A stretch of 64,000 nt of DNA. Origin: Muscardinus avellanarius. Its lineage: Eukaryota > Chordata > Mammalia > Rodentia > Gliridae. The position numbers and the translations under genes are program-made. The stretch spans positions 114,757,415 to 114,821,414 of the forward strand of contig OY726564.1 in NCBI GenBank assembly GCA_963383645.1, written 5' to 3'. Below the pieces are notes generated by a model that had not been told where the DNA came from, did not search any database, and was given only the letters and a program-made list of their open reading frames with translations. This document shows positions 49,101 to 61,100 of the stretch, one piece after another; positions within the stretch are counted from its first letter, which is position 1, and each line of letters starts with the position of its first letter.

Positions 49101-52100
49101 TTCTGACCTTTTAATCTATTTGATCCTATTTGATATTTTACAACTCTCATAAATTCCATCCACTAAATATTGTTTAATTTTAGAAACTTCATCTTATTTC
49201 TTATTGCTTATGAGTGCATCTCAGTTATACAGACCGATGGTTTCCTCTAGCACAGCTGCGTCTGCCTGCCGGCTGTGGAGAAAACCCCTTGCTTTTTCGT
49301 GGGAGTGTGCAGTGCCTGGGCAGCTCCCGCGTGCCTGCGTGCGTGTGTGTGCACGTGTGCGTGTGCGCGCTGCGCTCCAGGAGCCATCAGGGACGAGGGT
49401 GGCTGGCTGTATGCCGAGTGTCCCCTGGCTGCCACGCACCAGGGCCGGGGAGTGACTTTGCCCTCCCGCATGGCACTTGGTGCCCCCGGCGCCACCCACC
49501 AGCGTCCAGCCAGACCGAGCCTCAGCGCGGCGGCGGGGGCAGTGGCAGCTCCTCCTCTGCTCACTCACCCCATTTACCTCCCGCCCGTACCCCAGCTGTG
49601 CTTATCTCCTTACTTTAGGAGGGATGGCGCTGAGTCTAACTGGAAGCCTCATGCGGTCAAAATGCCTGATCTGAGCCTATAAGAAGCCCCAGAAGAAAAA
49701 GGCTTTTACTCACTTTACCCTCTGTCTCTGCCAGCCTTTGTGCCATGACTGAAACGGTGGCTCCTCCTACAGTCTCTTGTCCAGGGGGTTTCCGTGAGCG
49801 AAGCCCAAGGAATAGGGGAGGGTTTAGAAATATGAAAGTTTAAGTCAGGGAAAGATAGAAGACAAGAACCTCTCCCCTCCGTGGATGGGAGGGGTCCCCA
49901 GTGCACACGCAGGGGAAATGCTTGAGAGGTCAGAAGTGGCTTGTGAGGCGGAGTCTGGTTCTAACAGTCTCTGCCGCTCTCAGTCTCCAGAATTCACGAC
50001 TCTTCCGGAGGCGCACGGACACGCCCGGGACGTCTATTCGTTTGGGATGCTGGTGGAGAGTGTGCTCGCGGTCTTACATGACCAGGGTGAGTTGGAGGCA
50101 CAGGGCTGCACCACCAGCTAGTAGGAGAATAAGCCATGCTGATCGTGTGCAGTTCCCAAGGCTGCAGTCTGGTCATAGCCTGGGCTGATGCTTCCACGAC
50201 AACGGAATGCGCCTAGGCAGATAAAGAGCGGCGGGGAGAGGCCGGGGCCATCCTTTGAGCAGGGAAAGAGTTTTCAGGAGGAAGCCCTTAGAACTGTGGC
50301 AGTCGGTATCATATTTTGATTATCTTATTAATTGGTGGTAGTACTTATGGCCCAGAGACTCTTTCTTATTGAGCCAGCCAGTAAGTAAATAAATGCCTTA
50401 ATGATCAAGATATAATAGTGTACATAATAGACTGACTCCAAAACTTCTGTAAAAATAACTCCTCAGCCAAGCTTAGCATTTCTTTATTCTTTCAGTCTTT
50501 TTGTTTTTCTCTTGCTGTAATTTACTCAATTTTGTGCCTTGTTATTTCATTGCCTCTTAGAGTCCAAGTTGATACCATTTTTTTTCCTGAGTAGTGTTCC
50601 CCCAGTTGCAGCCCAAGCCACTGTCCTGAGGCCAGGCCTTTAATTCCCCACCTGGCGCTCATGGAGGCTCATGTCAGGCAGGGCTCTCGCCGGCCCGCGA
50701 CACCCTGCTGAAACGTTGGGCAGTGCCAGTGTCTCGGCCTCTGCCAGGCACATGTGGTACTCATGTTACAAGCACGTGCGGCCCTCATCTCTGAGCCGTC
50801 CCAGCCTTACTACTGCAGAGCGATCCCCAGGCCCAAGGGCCGTTGTTTTTAATGAAGTACCTGCTCCCCTGTGCACCCCAGGGTGGTGGCGCTCACACCC
50901 CTGTGAGAACTGAACTGGCATCCACATCCTGGATTCCTGGGTGAGGACCCTGGCTGAGAACGGCCCTGAAGCCTGCACTTGGGAACACTCAGGAAGCGAG
51001 GGCGTGGAGGGGCGCCGTGGCGGGCTGGTGCGGGGGGACGTTCTCCGCCGGCCAGGGCGCTGGTGTGCAGCAAGTAGGAAGCTGTTCAGCACAGCCAGGG
51101 CTCTGTTTGTTTGGGCTTTTACAGGTTGGTTTTTGCCCTCGCCAGTCTCCAGCTGTAGAGGTCCTGGAACGAGGGAGAAGGCATTGGAAACTAACTGTAG
51201 CTCTGGATTTCAGTTTCAGCAGACCTTCTCTCCAGCTTCCAACAGACCTTGCACTCAGCTTTGCTGAACCCCATTCCAAAATGTCGGCCAGCGCTCTGCA
51301 CCTTACTGTCTCATGACTTCTTCAGGTGAGGGGTCTGGTGTGACGTGCTGGCCGCCTGCCATCACTGCCTGTGCGCCTGGACATTGGGATGTGGGACAAG
51401 TGTGTGGATGACCAGACGGGCCAGTCCCCGCCCTGTTCATTATTAGGAGATTGCATCTGTCAGGAAAAGATGGAGTGGGAAATTGGGTCGCCCTCGGGTT
51501 CCCAGCTCAGATAGGAAGGTTTTGAAATCCTTGCTTGTCCTGAGACTTGGGCTTAGAAATTAGATCCAGATTCGTTAGGGCTTTTGTCTGGGAAGAAGCA
51601 GCCTGTGTCCCTTGGCTTACGGACATAAGTTCATTGAAAATATTGGTACGCTCCACCTCGGCTTTCCATGGCTGTTACATTTCTGATAAGAGTTGATTAT
51701 TTTGAATTCTTTTTTTTTTTTTTTTTTTCTCTTTTTGGTGGTACTGGGGTTCCTGGAAGCCCTTCTACCTCCGGGCTACACTCCCAGACCTATTTTTACA
51801 TTTTTATTTGGAAACAGGGTCTCCTAAGCCAGAGCGCTTGGCTGGCTTCAAACCTGCGCGATCCTCCTGTCTCTGCCTCCCAAGTGCGGGGATTACAAGC
51901 GTGCGCCACCACGCCCGGCTTTGAATTCCTTTTATTGAGAGGGAGTACATTTATTTTTTTTCTTCAGACAGAAGTTTTTTGTTTGTTTGTTTTTAATAAT
52001 GTGATGGAAGAGGAAAGAAGTCAATTTAGGAAGGGCACGGTGTACCTCAATACTTTCCTGGATTCGTAGGTGTCTTGAACCTCTCTCTCTCTGGGGTTCA

Positions 52101-55100
52101 TTTTAATTGTGTGTTCTTTATTTTTTACCTCCATGACTGCAGACCCTTATACAGGTTAGTCCCATATTCCTGACTTTATTAGCAAAGCTAAAGCTAACTT
52201 ATATTTAGCTTTGAAACTAAGTATTTTTCTGTGTTTGCACATAGAGATCCTGTGAGAAAGTGTGGTGAAAGGAAGTTAGTATCCCAGGAGGGGACAGGTT
52301 ATCTCTGGAATAGTGCCGGGGTGGTAGGTGTCAAATAAGTCATAGTTGTAGTTATTGGGATTATATTTGTCATGTTTTAGAGAAACTATTCAAAACCTTT
52401 CCCATTATGAGATTTAGGGTCATTTATTTTAATTAACAAATACAAATTGTATATATTTGCTTTTTCATAAGAGTCTTTAGCCTGTGTTCTTTTAGATGAT
52501 TCTTAGAATATTTTCTCTTGATATGGTCTCTGTGAAGAATAACTCTTCACAGTAAGTAGTCTCTCATCGCCGTGTATAGGACGAGTTCCTTACTCACACC
52601 TGCGTGTGGAGTAGAGAGAAGGAACCCCGGGCCTCGCAGTGCGCAGCTACCCGAGGAGGACCCCGGCGGGTCGGGCGAGCCAGCAGGGCAGCCGCAGGGG
52701 CTTGGGGCTGGGCCTGCGTTTTCTGCCTGAGTGGCTCGCCTCTCGCCTCTCCAGAGAGCTCCTTCTGGCAGCAAGAAGTGTCCTCTCACATCTCTTGCAT
52801 ATTCAGTACATACAAGACACAGAATGTTTTTAATCAATTCTGTGTCAGTAGAGGGCTGTTAGTAAGTAAAGTTTTGGCAAGGCAGAGGCTGTGCATGGAC
52901 CAGCTGCCAGCTGTGCTCACTGGGCCTCCTGCACGGGCACCCAGGCATCCAGGGCTGAGGTCCCATGTAGGATCTGCATGTGGGCAGTCCACAGCGGTCT
53001 CTGGATGTCCCTTGGGAAACAGACCCTGCCCAGGTGAAGGATTGATTGAATAGCTTCAGCAGGAGAGTGAGAAGACTCCTGTGTTTCATGTAGAGATCCC
53101 GCCTTTCCCAGCCCTCTCCAGTGAGTCTTGGGGAGCACAGGGAGAAGGAGATAGGCAAGCTACATTTTGCCTCCGACTTGTACTCCTGGACCTGTATTTT
53201 ATTTGGAAACAAGATCTCACTAAGTTGGTGCGGCTTTCCTTGAACCAGGCTATCCTCCAGTCTTGGAGTCCCTCCAATCCTCCTACCTCAGCCTCTCAAG
53301 TACTGGGATTACGGGCATGTGCCACCGTGCCCAGCCTCAATTTTTGTAATGGTTTCTCCCAGCATATTTTACTTAATAGCATCCTGTTACATCCAGATAT
53401 TTAGAGGATTATGGTGATTCTTAAGACCTTAAAGTATGTTAATGTCAGTCAATATTCTCTTCACAGATGTCTTATATTCTTAAGGCAGTAGATTCCCATT
53501 GGTTTGGTCCAAAGTATTTGTCTCATAAGCTACTTAGGATCTTTTCAGTGCTATCAAGAATGTTTCTTTTTTTTTAAAAAAAAAAAAAAGAATTTTCTTT
53601 GTTGAAAATTATAATGGTGTGAGCTGGGTGCAGTGGTGAATGCCTGTAATGCCAGCACTTGGGAAGCTGAGATAGGAAGATTGCAGGTTGAGGCCATCCT
53701 CAAAAACCATGTTTCAGAATCAAAAGTAAACTAGAGCTGGGGGTATAGCTCGCAGGTACATGCTTCTGGATTCAACTCCCAGTATCAAGACAAAGCAAAA
53801 AGCATGCAGTGACGTAGTCTCTGGTTGTGGCTTCAGTATTTTACATGTTTCCTCTAATGTATTATTATTCTTTCTTTTTGGCATCTAGAAATGATTTTTT
53901 AGAAGTTGTAAATTTCTTGAAAAGCTTAACATTGAAGAGCGAAGAGGAAAAAACGGAATTCTTCAAGTAAGTTCAGAAGGCTAAGCCCTGGAGTGCGGTG
54001 GCGGGGCTCCTGTCCTGCCTCAGTGTCCCACAGGCAGCCTGTTGAGGGCGGCGGCAGGCTTCTTTAGAACAGTGTCAGAAGCCTCCGCATGCCAGGCTTC
54101 TCCTGGCACTGCCACAGAGAGCTCAGCTCCCAGGAGCATGGGAACAGTGATCAAGCTTGGGGTGGGGCTCCTGAGACAGGGAAGATGGAGAGGGGCAACA
54201 TGAGTGAGCCCCCCAGGAAAGGAGGTGTGCCCTGTGGGAGGGCGGAGTCCAAGACAGGCAGGTGGGAGGCGGCCCTGGTGTGTGGCAGGTGGGGGCCGAC
54301 TTTGCAGATATTGGAGTTGAGGATTGAAGCCCAAGGAGTGGGTCTCCCCTTAGACAGTCGTTCTGACCTCCATGGAGGACAGACAGAAGGAAATCACACA
54401 GCTATGGGAGCCCGGGCAGCAGACGAGGGTGAAGGACAAGCTAACACTGAGCTAAGGAGGTCCAAGAGGCGGAGCTGGAGCTGGACGTGGTGGTGCGCAG
54501 GTTTGAGCTAGCCTCAGCAGCATATTGAGGTGGTGTTAAGAACAAAAAGGGGTGAGGGTGGAGCTTGGGGGTAGAACATCCCTGGATCAATCCCTAGTAG
54601 CCGAAAAAAAAGAGAAAGTGCAGGTAGGAGGAGAGCAAGTGGCCTGGGTGGAGCCTCTGAAACCCGTGGGAAGATCACAGGCTGCTGTGGGGAGGAACCG
54701 AGCTCCCCAGGCCCTCAGGTCCTTGCTTTCTGTGTGACCGCAGCATGGACCTCTGTCGTGTAGGTGTGGGGCTTTGAAGGAGATGGCACCTGACATGCCC
54801 TGTTCCTAACAAAGCAGGAGGCAGGGTTATCTGTTGAGGGTGGTTTTATAATGGAATATTATTTTTTTGTGCTACTAGGATTGAACCCAGGGGCATTCTA
54901 CCTCTGAGCTCCACCTAGCCCTATTTCTTATTCTATTCTTATTATTTTGAAACAAGGTCTCACTGAGTTGCAAAAGGGCCTCACTAAATAGCTGAGGCTG
55001 TCCAAGAACCGTGATCCTCCTGTCTCAGCCTCCCAAGTACTGGGGTTACAAGCTCGTGCCCCCCCCCCCAAGCCCTGTATATTATTACTATTATTACCTA

Positions 55101-58100
55101 ATACCTATTTTTTTTCTTCAGTAGAATGCATGTTGTTTTAATTCACTGAGGTTAGAAAACAAAGCTTGCATCTTGTTTAGTGTAGCAACTTAAGATATGT
55201 GCAAAGCCCACCTCTTAATTTTGAGAAAGCGCCTTTCATCTAGAAGTCCTGTGGCATACTAGGGCCCTGGAGACGCCTCCTCGCTTGTCTTGCAGGTGTG
55301 CCGGCTGGCTGGCCATGCCTTTGCTTAGGCGTCTGGGGACTGACTTGCTGACCAGAGGCATCGGGTGGGAGCGGGGAGGGCGGGAGCCTCTAGGAGGAAC
55401 CGCGGCTGTCACGGTCAGTCTCCCACACTTCCCTTTCTGCCCTCAGGTTTCTGCTGGACAGGGTCAGCTGTTTGTCAGAAGAACTAATAGCCTCAAGGTT
55501 GGTGCCTCTTCTGCTAAATCAGTTGGTGTTTGCAGAACCAGTAGCTGTTAAGAGTTTTCTTCCTCATCTGCTGGGCCCCAAAAAAGGTGAATTCTTTTTC
55601 AAAGTGTTACTGGTGATTACGGAGCGTGTTGCCCGTTTTCGAGCAGGTGGCTCACTGTGGTGCGGCTCATGTGTGGCTCTAAGAGCAGGGGACAGGCACT
55701 GGTCTCTGGTAGGATCACTTCAGCGCAAGCCTGGATTCCAGAGCCGCAGGGTAAACATGGTGCATCTTCCCAGAGGTCACCTGGGCTGTCACAGGCAGCC
55801 ACGTGTGTCAGAGGGAAGCGTGTGCCGTTCTAGGGTGAGGCGTGCATCTCCAAGACAGGTCCACTCCCCGTGCCTTGACTTTACAGGAGTCACCATCTGT
55901 TCTTGTTTTTGGTGAAAGGTTGAAAGTCACCGCAGTGGTCTCACTTCTTGGGCTTCATGTTCCCTCTGAATGTGAAGTGAAATGATTACTTTGAAACTTC
56001 ATAACTTTGTTGTACTGTAGATGACATATCAAGTGAGAACATGAGTGAATATAAAAATATAAGAATATACTGTAGAATTGTGAGTTGGGTGGGATTCCGC
56101 TTTTAGAATGTTTTCTTACAAGTTTTAACTCAGCAGATCAATGTTAGGGTAACTTGTTTTATAGTTTAGAATTTCAGTGTATCTCTGATTTGTTCTTTTT
56201 TTTTTTTTTAATTCCTCCCTGTGACACTAAGACTTGAACCCAGGGACATTGTTCCTCCAAGCTACACCCCTAGCCATATTTTTATTTTGAAACAGGGTCT
56301 CATTAGGTTGATGAGTCTTACTGTTTGTTGAGGCTGTACTTGAACCTACGATCCTCTCTCAGCCTCCCAAGTACTGGGATTACAAGCGTGCGCCACCATG
56401 CCTGGCTTGATCATTGCTTTGAACCTTGAGTTTTTCTTTATAGTTTTTCCATTCTGTTACGTAGTGAATCTTGGACACTCTTGGCTTTTTAGAGATTGAC
56501 CTGTTCTCCTGATTTGCTGGCTGGGACAGTGTGAGTCATGGGCCCCCAAACAATTCTTCTGCGTACCATTGATATCAGCGGGAAGAGGTCTGGACAGAAA
56601 GGCGACCCAGTGTCCCAGTCCTTCTGTAGCACTCCTCTGGTTTTGCTAAAGCAGTATGTCACTCAGAATCTGAGCCTAAGTGTGATCTCCAGCGTTTCAA
56701 AAACACTTCCACAAGGAAGAGTGTGCTTGAGACAGTAAGCCATGAGCGACTCTGGATCCACAGAACTCGGGCGTAAGGATTTAGAGGAGGCCGTGCGCGG
56801 TGCTCTCTCGCTGAACTGAGTCTGACTCCCTTCACCTCTGATTCTGTAGAAAGCGCGCAGGGAGAAGCGCCCGGCCTGCTGCCGCCCGCCCTGTTCCGCT
56901 CGCGGGTGATCCCGGTGCTGCTGCAGCTGTTTGAGGTGCACGAGGAGCACGTGAGGCTGGTGCTGCTGTCGCACATGGAGGCCTACGTGGAGCACTTCAC
57001 TCGGGACCAGCTGAAGAAAGTCATCTTGCCGCAGGTAGGAGCCAGTCGGCAGCGGTCAACCTGAGCCTCCAGAGGCGGGGGACAGGCAAAGGGCGCTGCT
57101 GACTTGGGGCTCAAAGAAGAGGGCTTGGAGTAATGCCTTAGAAAGCCTTGAGGTAGCAGTGCAGGTTACATCTACTGGAATATCGAGGGTTAAAGTTAAA
57201 ATTGTATTTCCATTCACAGGCAAATCAGCGAATGTATTTAGTCTTAACCTGGGAGAGACTATAGTTGTTTGCTGATTCTTTGGGGAAAAATGAACAAGAA
57301 TCATTTGTGAAGTGCTTTGTGAACAGAAACTATGATTGTTCATAGTTAAATTATTGCAAGTCTGGGCATGGTGGTACACAACCATAATCCCAGTATGCTG
57401 AGATAGGGGATCGCAGGTTTGAGGCCAGTCTCAGCAACTTACAGTCTCAGCAACCCAGCAAGAACCTGTTTCAAAAACAAACAAACAAAAAAAAAGTAGC
57501 TCTGAGGAAGAAAACCCTGGTTCAGTCTCGAGTACAAAAAAAACATGGCATCAGAATCAGAGGAGCCGAATGTGTAGCTCCTCCTATCAGTGGTTCAGCC
57601 TGACTGTTGCCCACCCAGTGGCTCCAGGATTACATTAGTTTCTTGTGGCTGCCATAACATGATCACCAACCACCTGGCCTGAACAGAAAATCGCCCTCCG
57701 ATTCTGAAGCGTGCTCTGAAGGCACTAGCGGAGGGTCTTGGCCTCTCGCAAGCTCTGCGTGTTTGGCACAGAGCAGCTCGGCCCCCATCTGTTGGGCCAC
57801 GTGGCCACTGTCTGCGCCTGTCAGGAAGGTTATAGAAGGAAGAAGGGACAGGACGCAGCAGAGGGCGAATAGCGACAATGAAGCGTATTTGGCTTGGGCG
57901 ATGGTTTATGATTTCCATATCCAGGAGATAGAATCCTAAGGAAATGATGTCTTGGTCTACTTGGCTGATACCATCTGATTAAGATCCCTGCTGGAAACCT
58001 ATTGTATATAATACAGATGAGAGAGTTGGTTAAGAATTAGCAGAGCTGGGACTAGAACCTGCGCTCCTGACCCCACTTGCTGCCTGGTTGTTGACAGGCT

Positions 58101-61100
58101 TTGCAGGCCCTCTCCTTGCTTACGTAGAGCAGAGCCTCCTGGCATCTGCGTGTGGTTGTCTTGTGAAGGTGCTTTTGGTTGCAAGTAACTGAAATCCACA
58201 GTAAAGCAGCTGGCTCAGGAAGGGGATCTGACAGACGCCACGGCCCTCAGGCCTCCAGCCGCCCTGGCCCTCCTCGCTTCTCGTTCTTTGGCCTGCTTCA
58301 CCTTTGACTGTCAAGACCAGCTTTCATCTTTTTGGTGTGCATATGGCCAAATGTCATCCCATAACCCCCAAGTTGACTGCCCTCATTTTAAGCAATCCAC
58401 AGGGATAACCAGTTTCTCCAAATTCCAGCTTCTAACACTGAACACGATAGGCTGATGGGGCAGGTCTAGCTGCATCACGTGCGGCGGTTCCCAGGGTCTA
58501 GCCTCTGGGTTCATAGAGCTGGGTCCTGGGCGAGCACCCCCTATCCACGCCCTCACACTGGGGCAGCAAGCTGAGCACGCATGTGGAGAACCGACATTTA
58601 CATTTTTTGTGTGCAATTCAGTGGAGTAATTTTGTCAGTTTCCATTGTGTTTTTTTTATTGTACTATTTAAGAAAATGTCCGTCCAGGGTGGATTGGGGG
58701 GAAAGATAAAGGCCCTTTACTAAAAAGACAGCTTGAGAGCCAGTGACCTCAACTGGAGTAAATTGCCACTCATCCCAGAAGGAAGTGCTCATTGCAGCCC
58801 AGCTGCCTGCCCACGGGGAGGGAGGGCGCTGTGGTCTCGCTCACTCCCTCCTTCCCTTTAGGTGCTGCTGGGCCTGCGTGATTCCAGCGCTGCCATCGTG
58901 GCAGTCACGCTGCGTAGTCTAGCGGTGCTGGTCTCTCTGCTTGGACCAGAAGTGGTTGTGGGAGGAGAAAGGACCAAGATCTTCAAACGCACGGCCCCCA
59001 GCTTCGCTAAAAGCCCCGGCCTTTCCTCGGAAGGTAAGCGTGATTCGGAGCTCGAGCTTGGGTTCTAACATTAGATAGATGTGCAGCAAAGCAGGAGGTT
59101 TGTGTTCAGTTAAATGATGCAAGGAAGTAAAAGTTAGTTTTCCTTTTCCAGCTCCTTGGGGTGTGTGTGTGAAAGGCAGGCCTTTTTAGTGAGAATCCTT
59201 TGTTTCTCTTAAGGCCACAAAAGGACATACAGATGTATGTTTGCATATGTTTATATAGGATTTTTTATTTTGTGGTACTGGGGTTTGAACCCAGCGGCAT
59301 TCTACCTCTGATCTACATGCTAGACCTATTTTATTATTTTGAAACAGGATCTCACTACTTGCTGAGGCTATCCTCAAACCTGTAATCCTCTTGTCTTAGT
59401 CTCCCAAGTACTGGGATCAGAGGCTTGTCACTACAACCAGCTAGGAGGTGTGTGTGTGTGTGTGTGGTTTCTCCCAAGCGTGGGGATTACAAGCATGCAC
59501 TACCACGCCTGGCGTGTGTGCTCTTAATGAGAAAATGCCATGCACAAATTTACAGCATGTTTTTGTGCAGTAGTGTATCAGGATTTGTCTCTAGGTCACT
59601 GCATAGAAGTGTAGTTCATTCTTTGATAGCTAGCTGCCTAATATGTCATTGAATGCAATTCAGTCGGCATACTTTATTTATGGGTAGAGCATTCATTTCT
59701 GTTTGTGTGTGTGATATTGAGGATGGAGCACAGGGCTTTTTTTTTTTTTAATCTCTGAGCTATGCCCCCAGCCCAGTTTTATTATTTTGAAACAGGGTCC
59801 TAGTTGCTGAGGCTGGCCTTGAACCTGTGATCCGCCTGCCTAGGCCTCCCAAGTACTCGGCATGTACCACCATACCCAGCTATTTCTGGATTTTTTTGTG
59901 TGTGTATGGCATTGAGGATGGAACCTAGGGACATTCTACCCCGAGCTACACCCCCAGCTCTATTTTCTATTGTGAAACACGGCTTCACTGAGTTACAAAG
60001 GGCCGAGGTAGCTGAGGCTGTCCTCAAACTGTGATCCTCCTGTCTCAGCCTCCCAAGTGCTAGGATTACAAGGGTGTAGTACCATGCCTGGCTTTAATTT
60101 TGGATTTTTAATCACTGTAAATAGTGCTACAGTAAAATACCCTTTTATGTATATCTTTGGGTTTCACTACAATAGAATAAAGTCTCAGAAGTGGAAACTC
60201 CCTTGTTTGGAGTTAAATATTCATTGGCATAGAATTTACTTTAACTTTTTTTGGTACTGGAGATTGAACCCAGGGGCGTTTTACCTCTGAGCTACACCCC
60301 CAGTCCTATTTTTTTTTATTCTTTATTTTGAAAGAGGGTCTCACTATGTTATGGAGGTCCTCACTAAGTAGCTGAGGCTGGCTGCAAATACAGGGATTAC
60401 AATTGTGTGCCACCATGCCCAGCCATTTTTAAAAATGTATAGTTTTGTTGTATTAAGTACATTCATATTCTTAGACTTCTATTCCTAAAAGGAAATTAGA
60501 ATCACTTACAGCTTTTAATTTTTAAAGACTGTAACTTTTTAACTGGAGACGTTTTCCTGGAGATGGTGGCTGTGTAAGCTCGAATTCCTTCTGACACATC
60601 GCCCCGTGTGGCGTGGACAAAGCCTGGCAGGTGTTCTGTATCTGTGTTAAGTCCCACTCCCTTCACTGTCGTGCCCCAGCACGTGGTAGGTCACCGGGCA
60701 AGTTACTGCCGGGAGTCCTGTCCCCTTAGCCTCTCTCGGGCGGGCGCGGCCAGCCTTGGAGAGCTCCTCCTCCAGCGTGTACCCCAGATGCTGCTTTTCT
60801 GGCAGTATGCCGGTCAGCAGCAAGAAGCGCAGACAGGCAGCGATACTGAACGTAGAGTTTCCATTTGTTGGATATTTTCCTAAGGTAAAGTGTAAATTCT
60901 GAAAACTTGGGGCACTTTGAGACCCACGGCTCTTGTCAGCTCTGGTCTCACCCCGTCTCCCCAAGCTGTGCCATGCACCTGCCGTCTTCATAACTGGCAG
61001 GAAGGGCCGGTTGACATTACTTGAATTCTTTTTTGCACCAACCTCTTTCAAGTTGTACTCAGGATGATAACGTAAAGAGGCCTGTTGTGAGAAATAGTCT

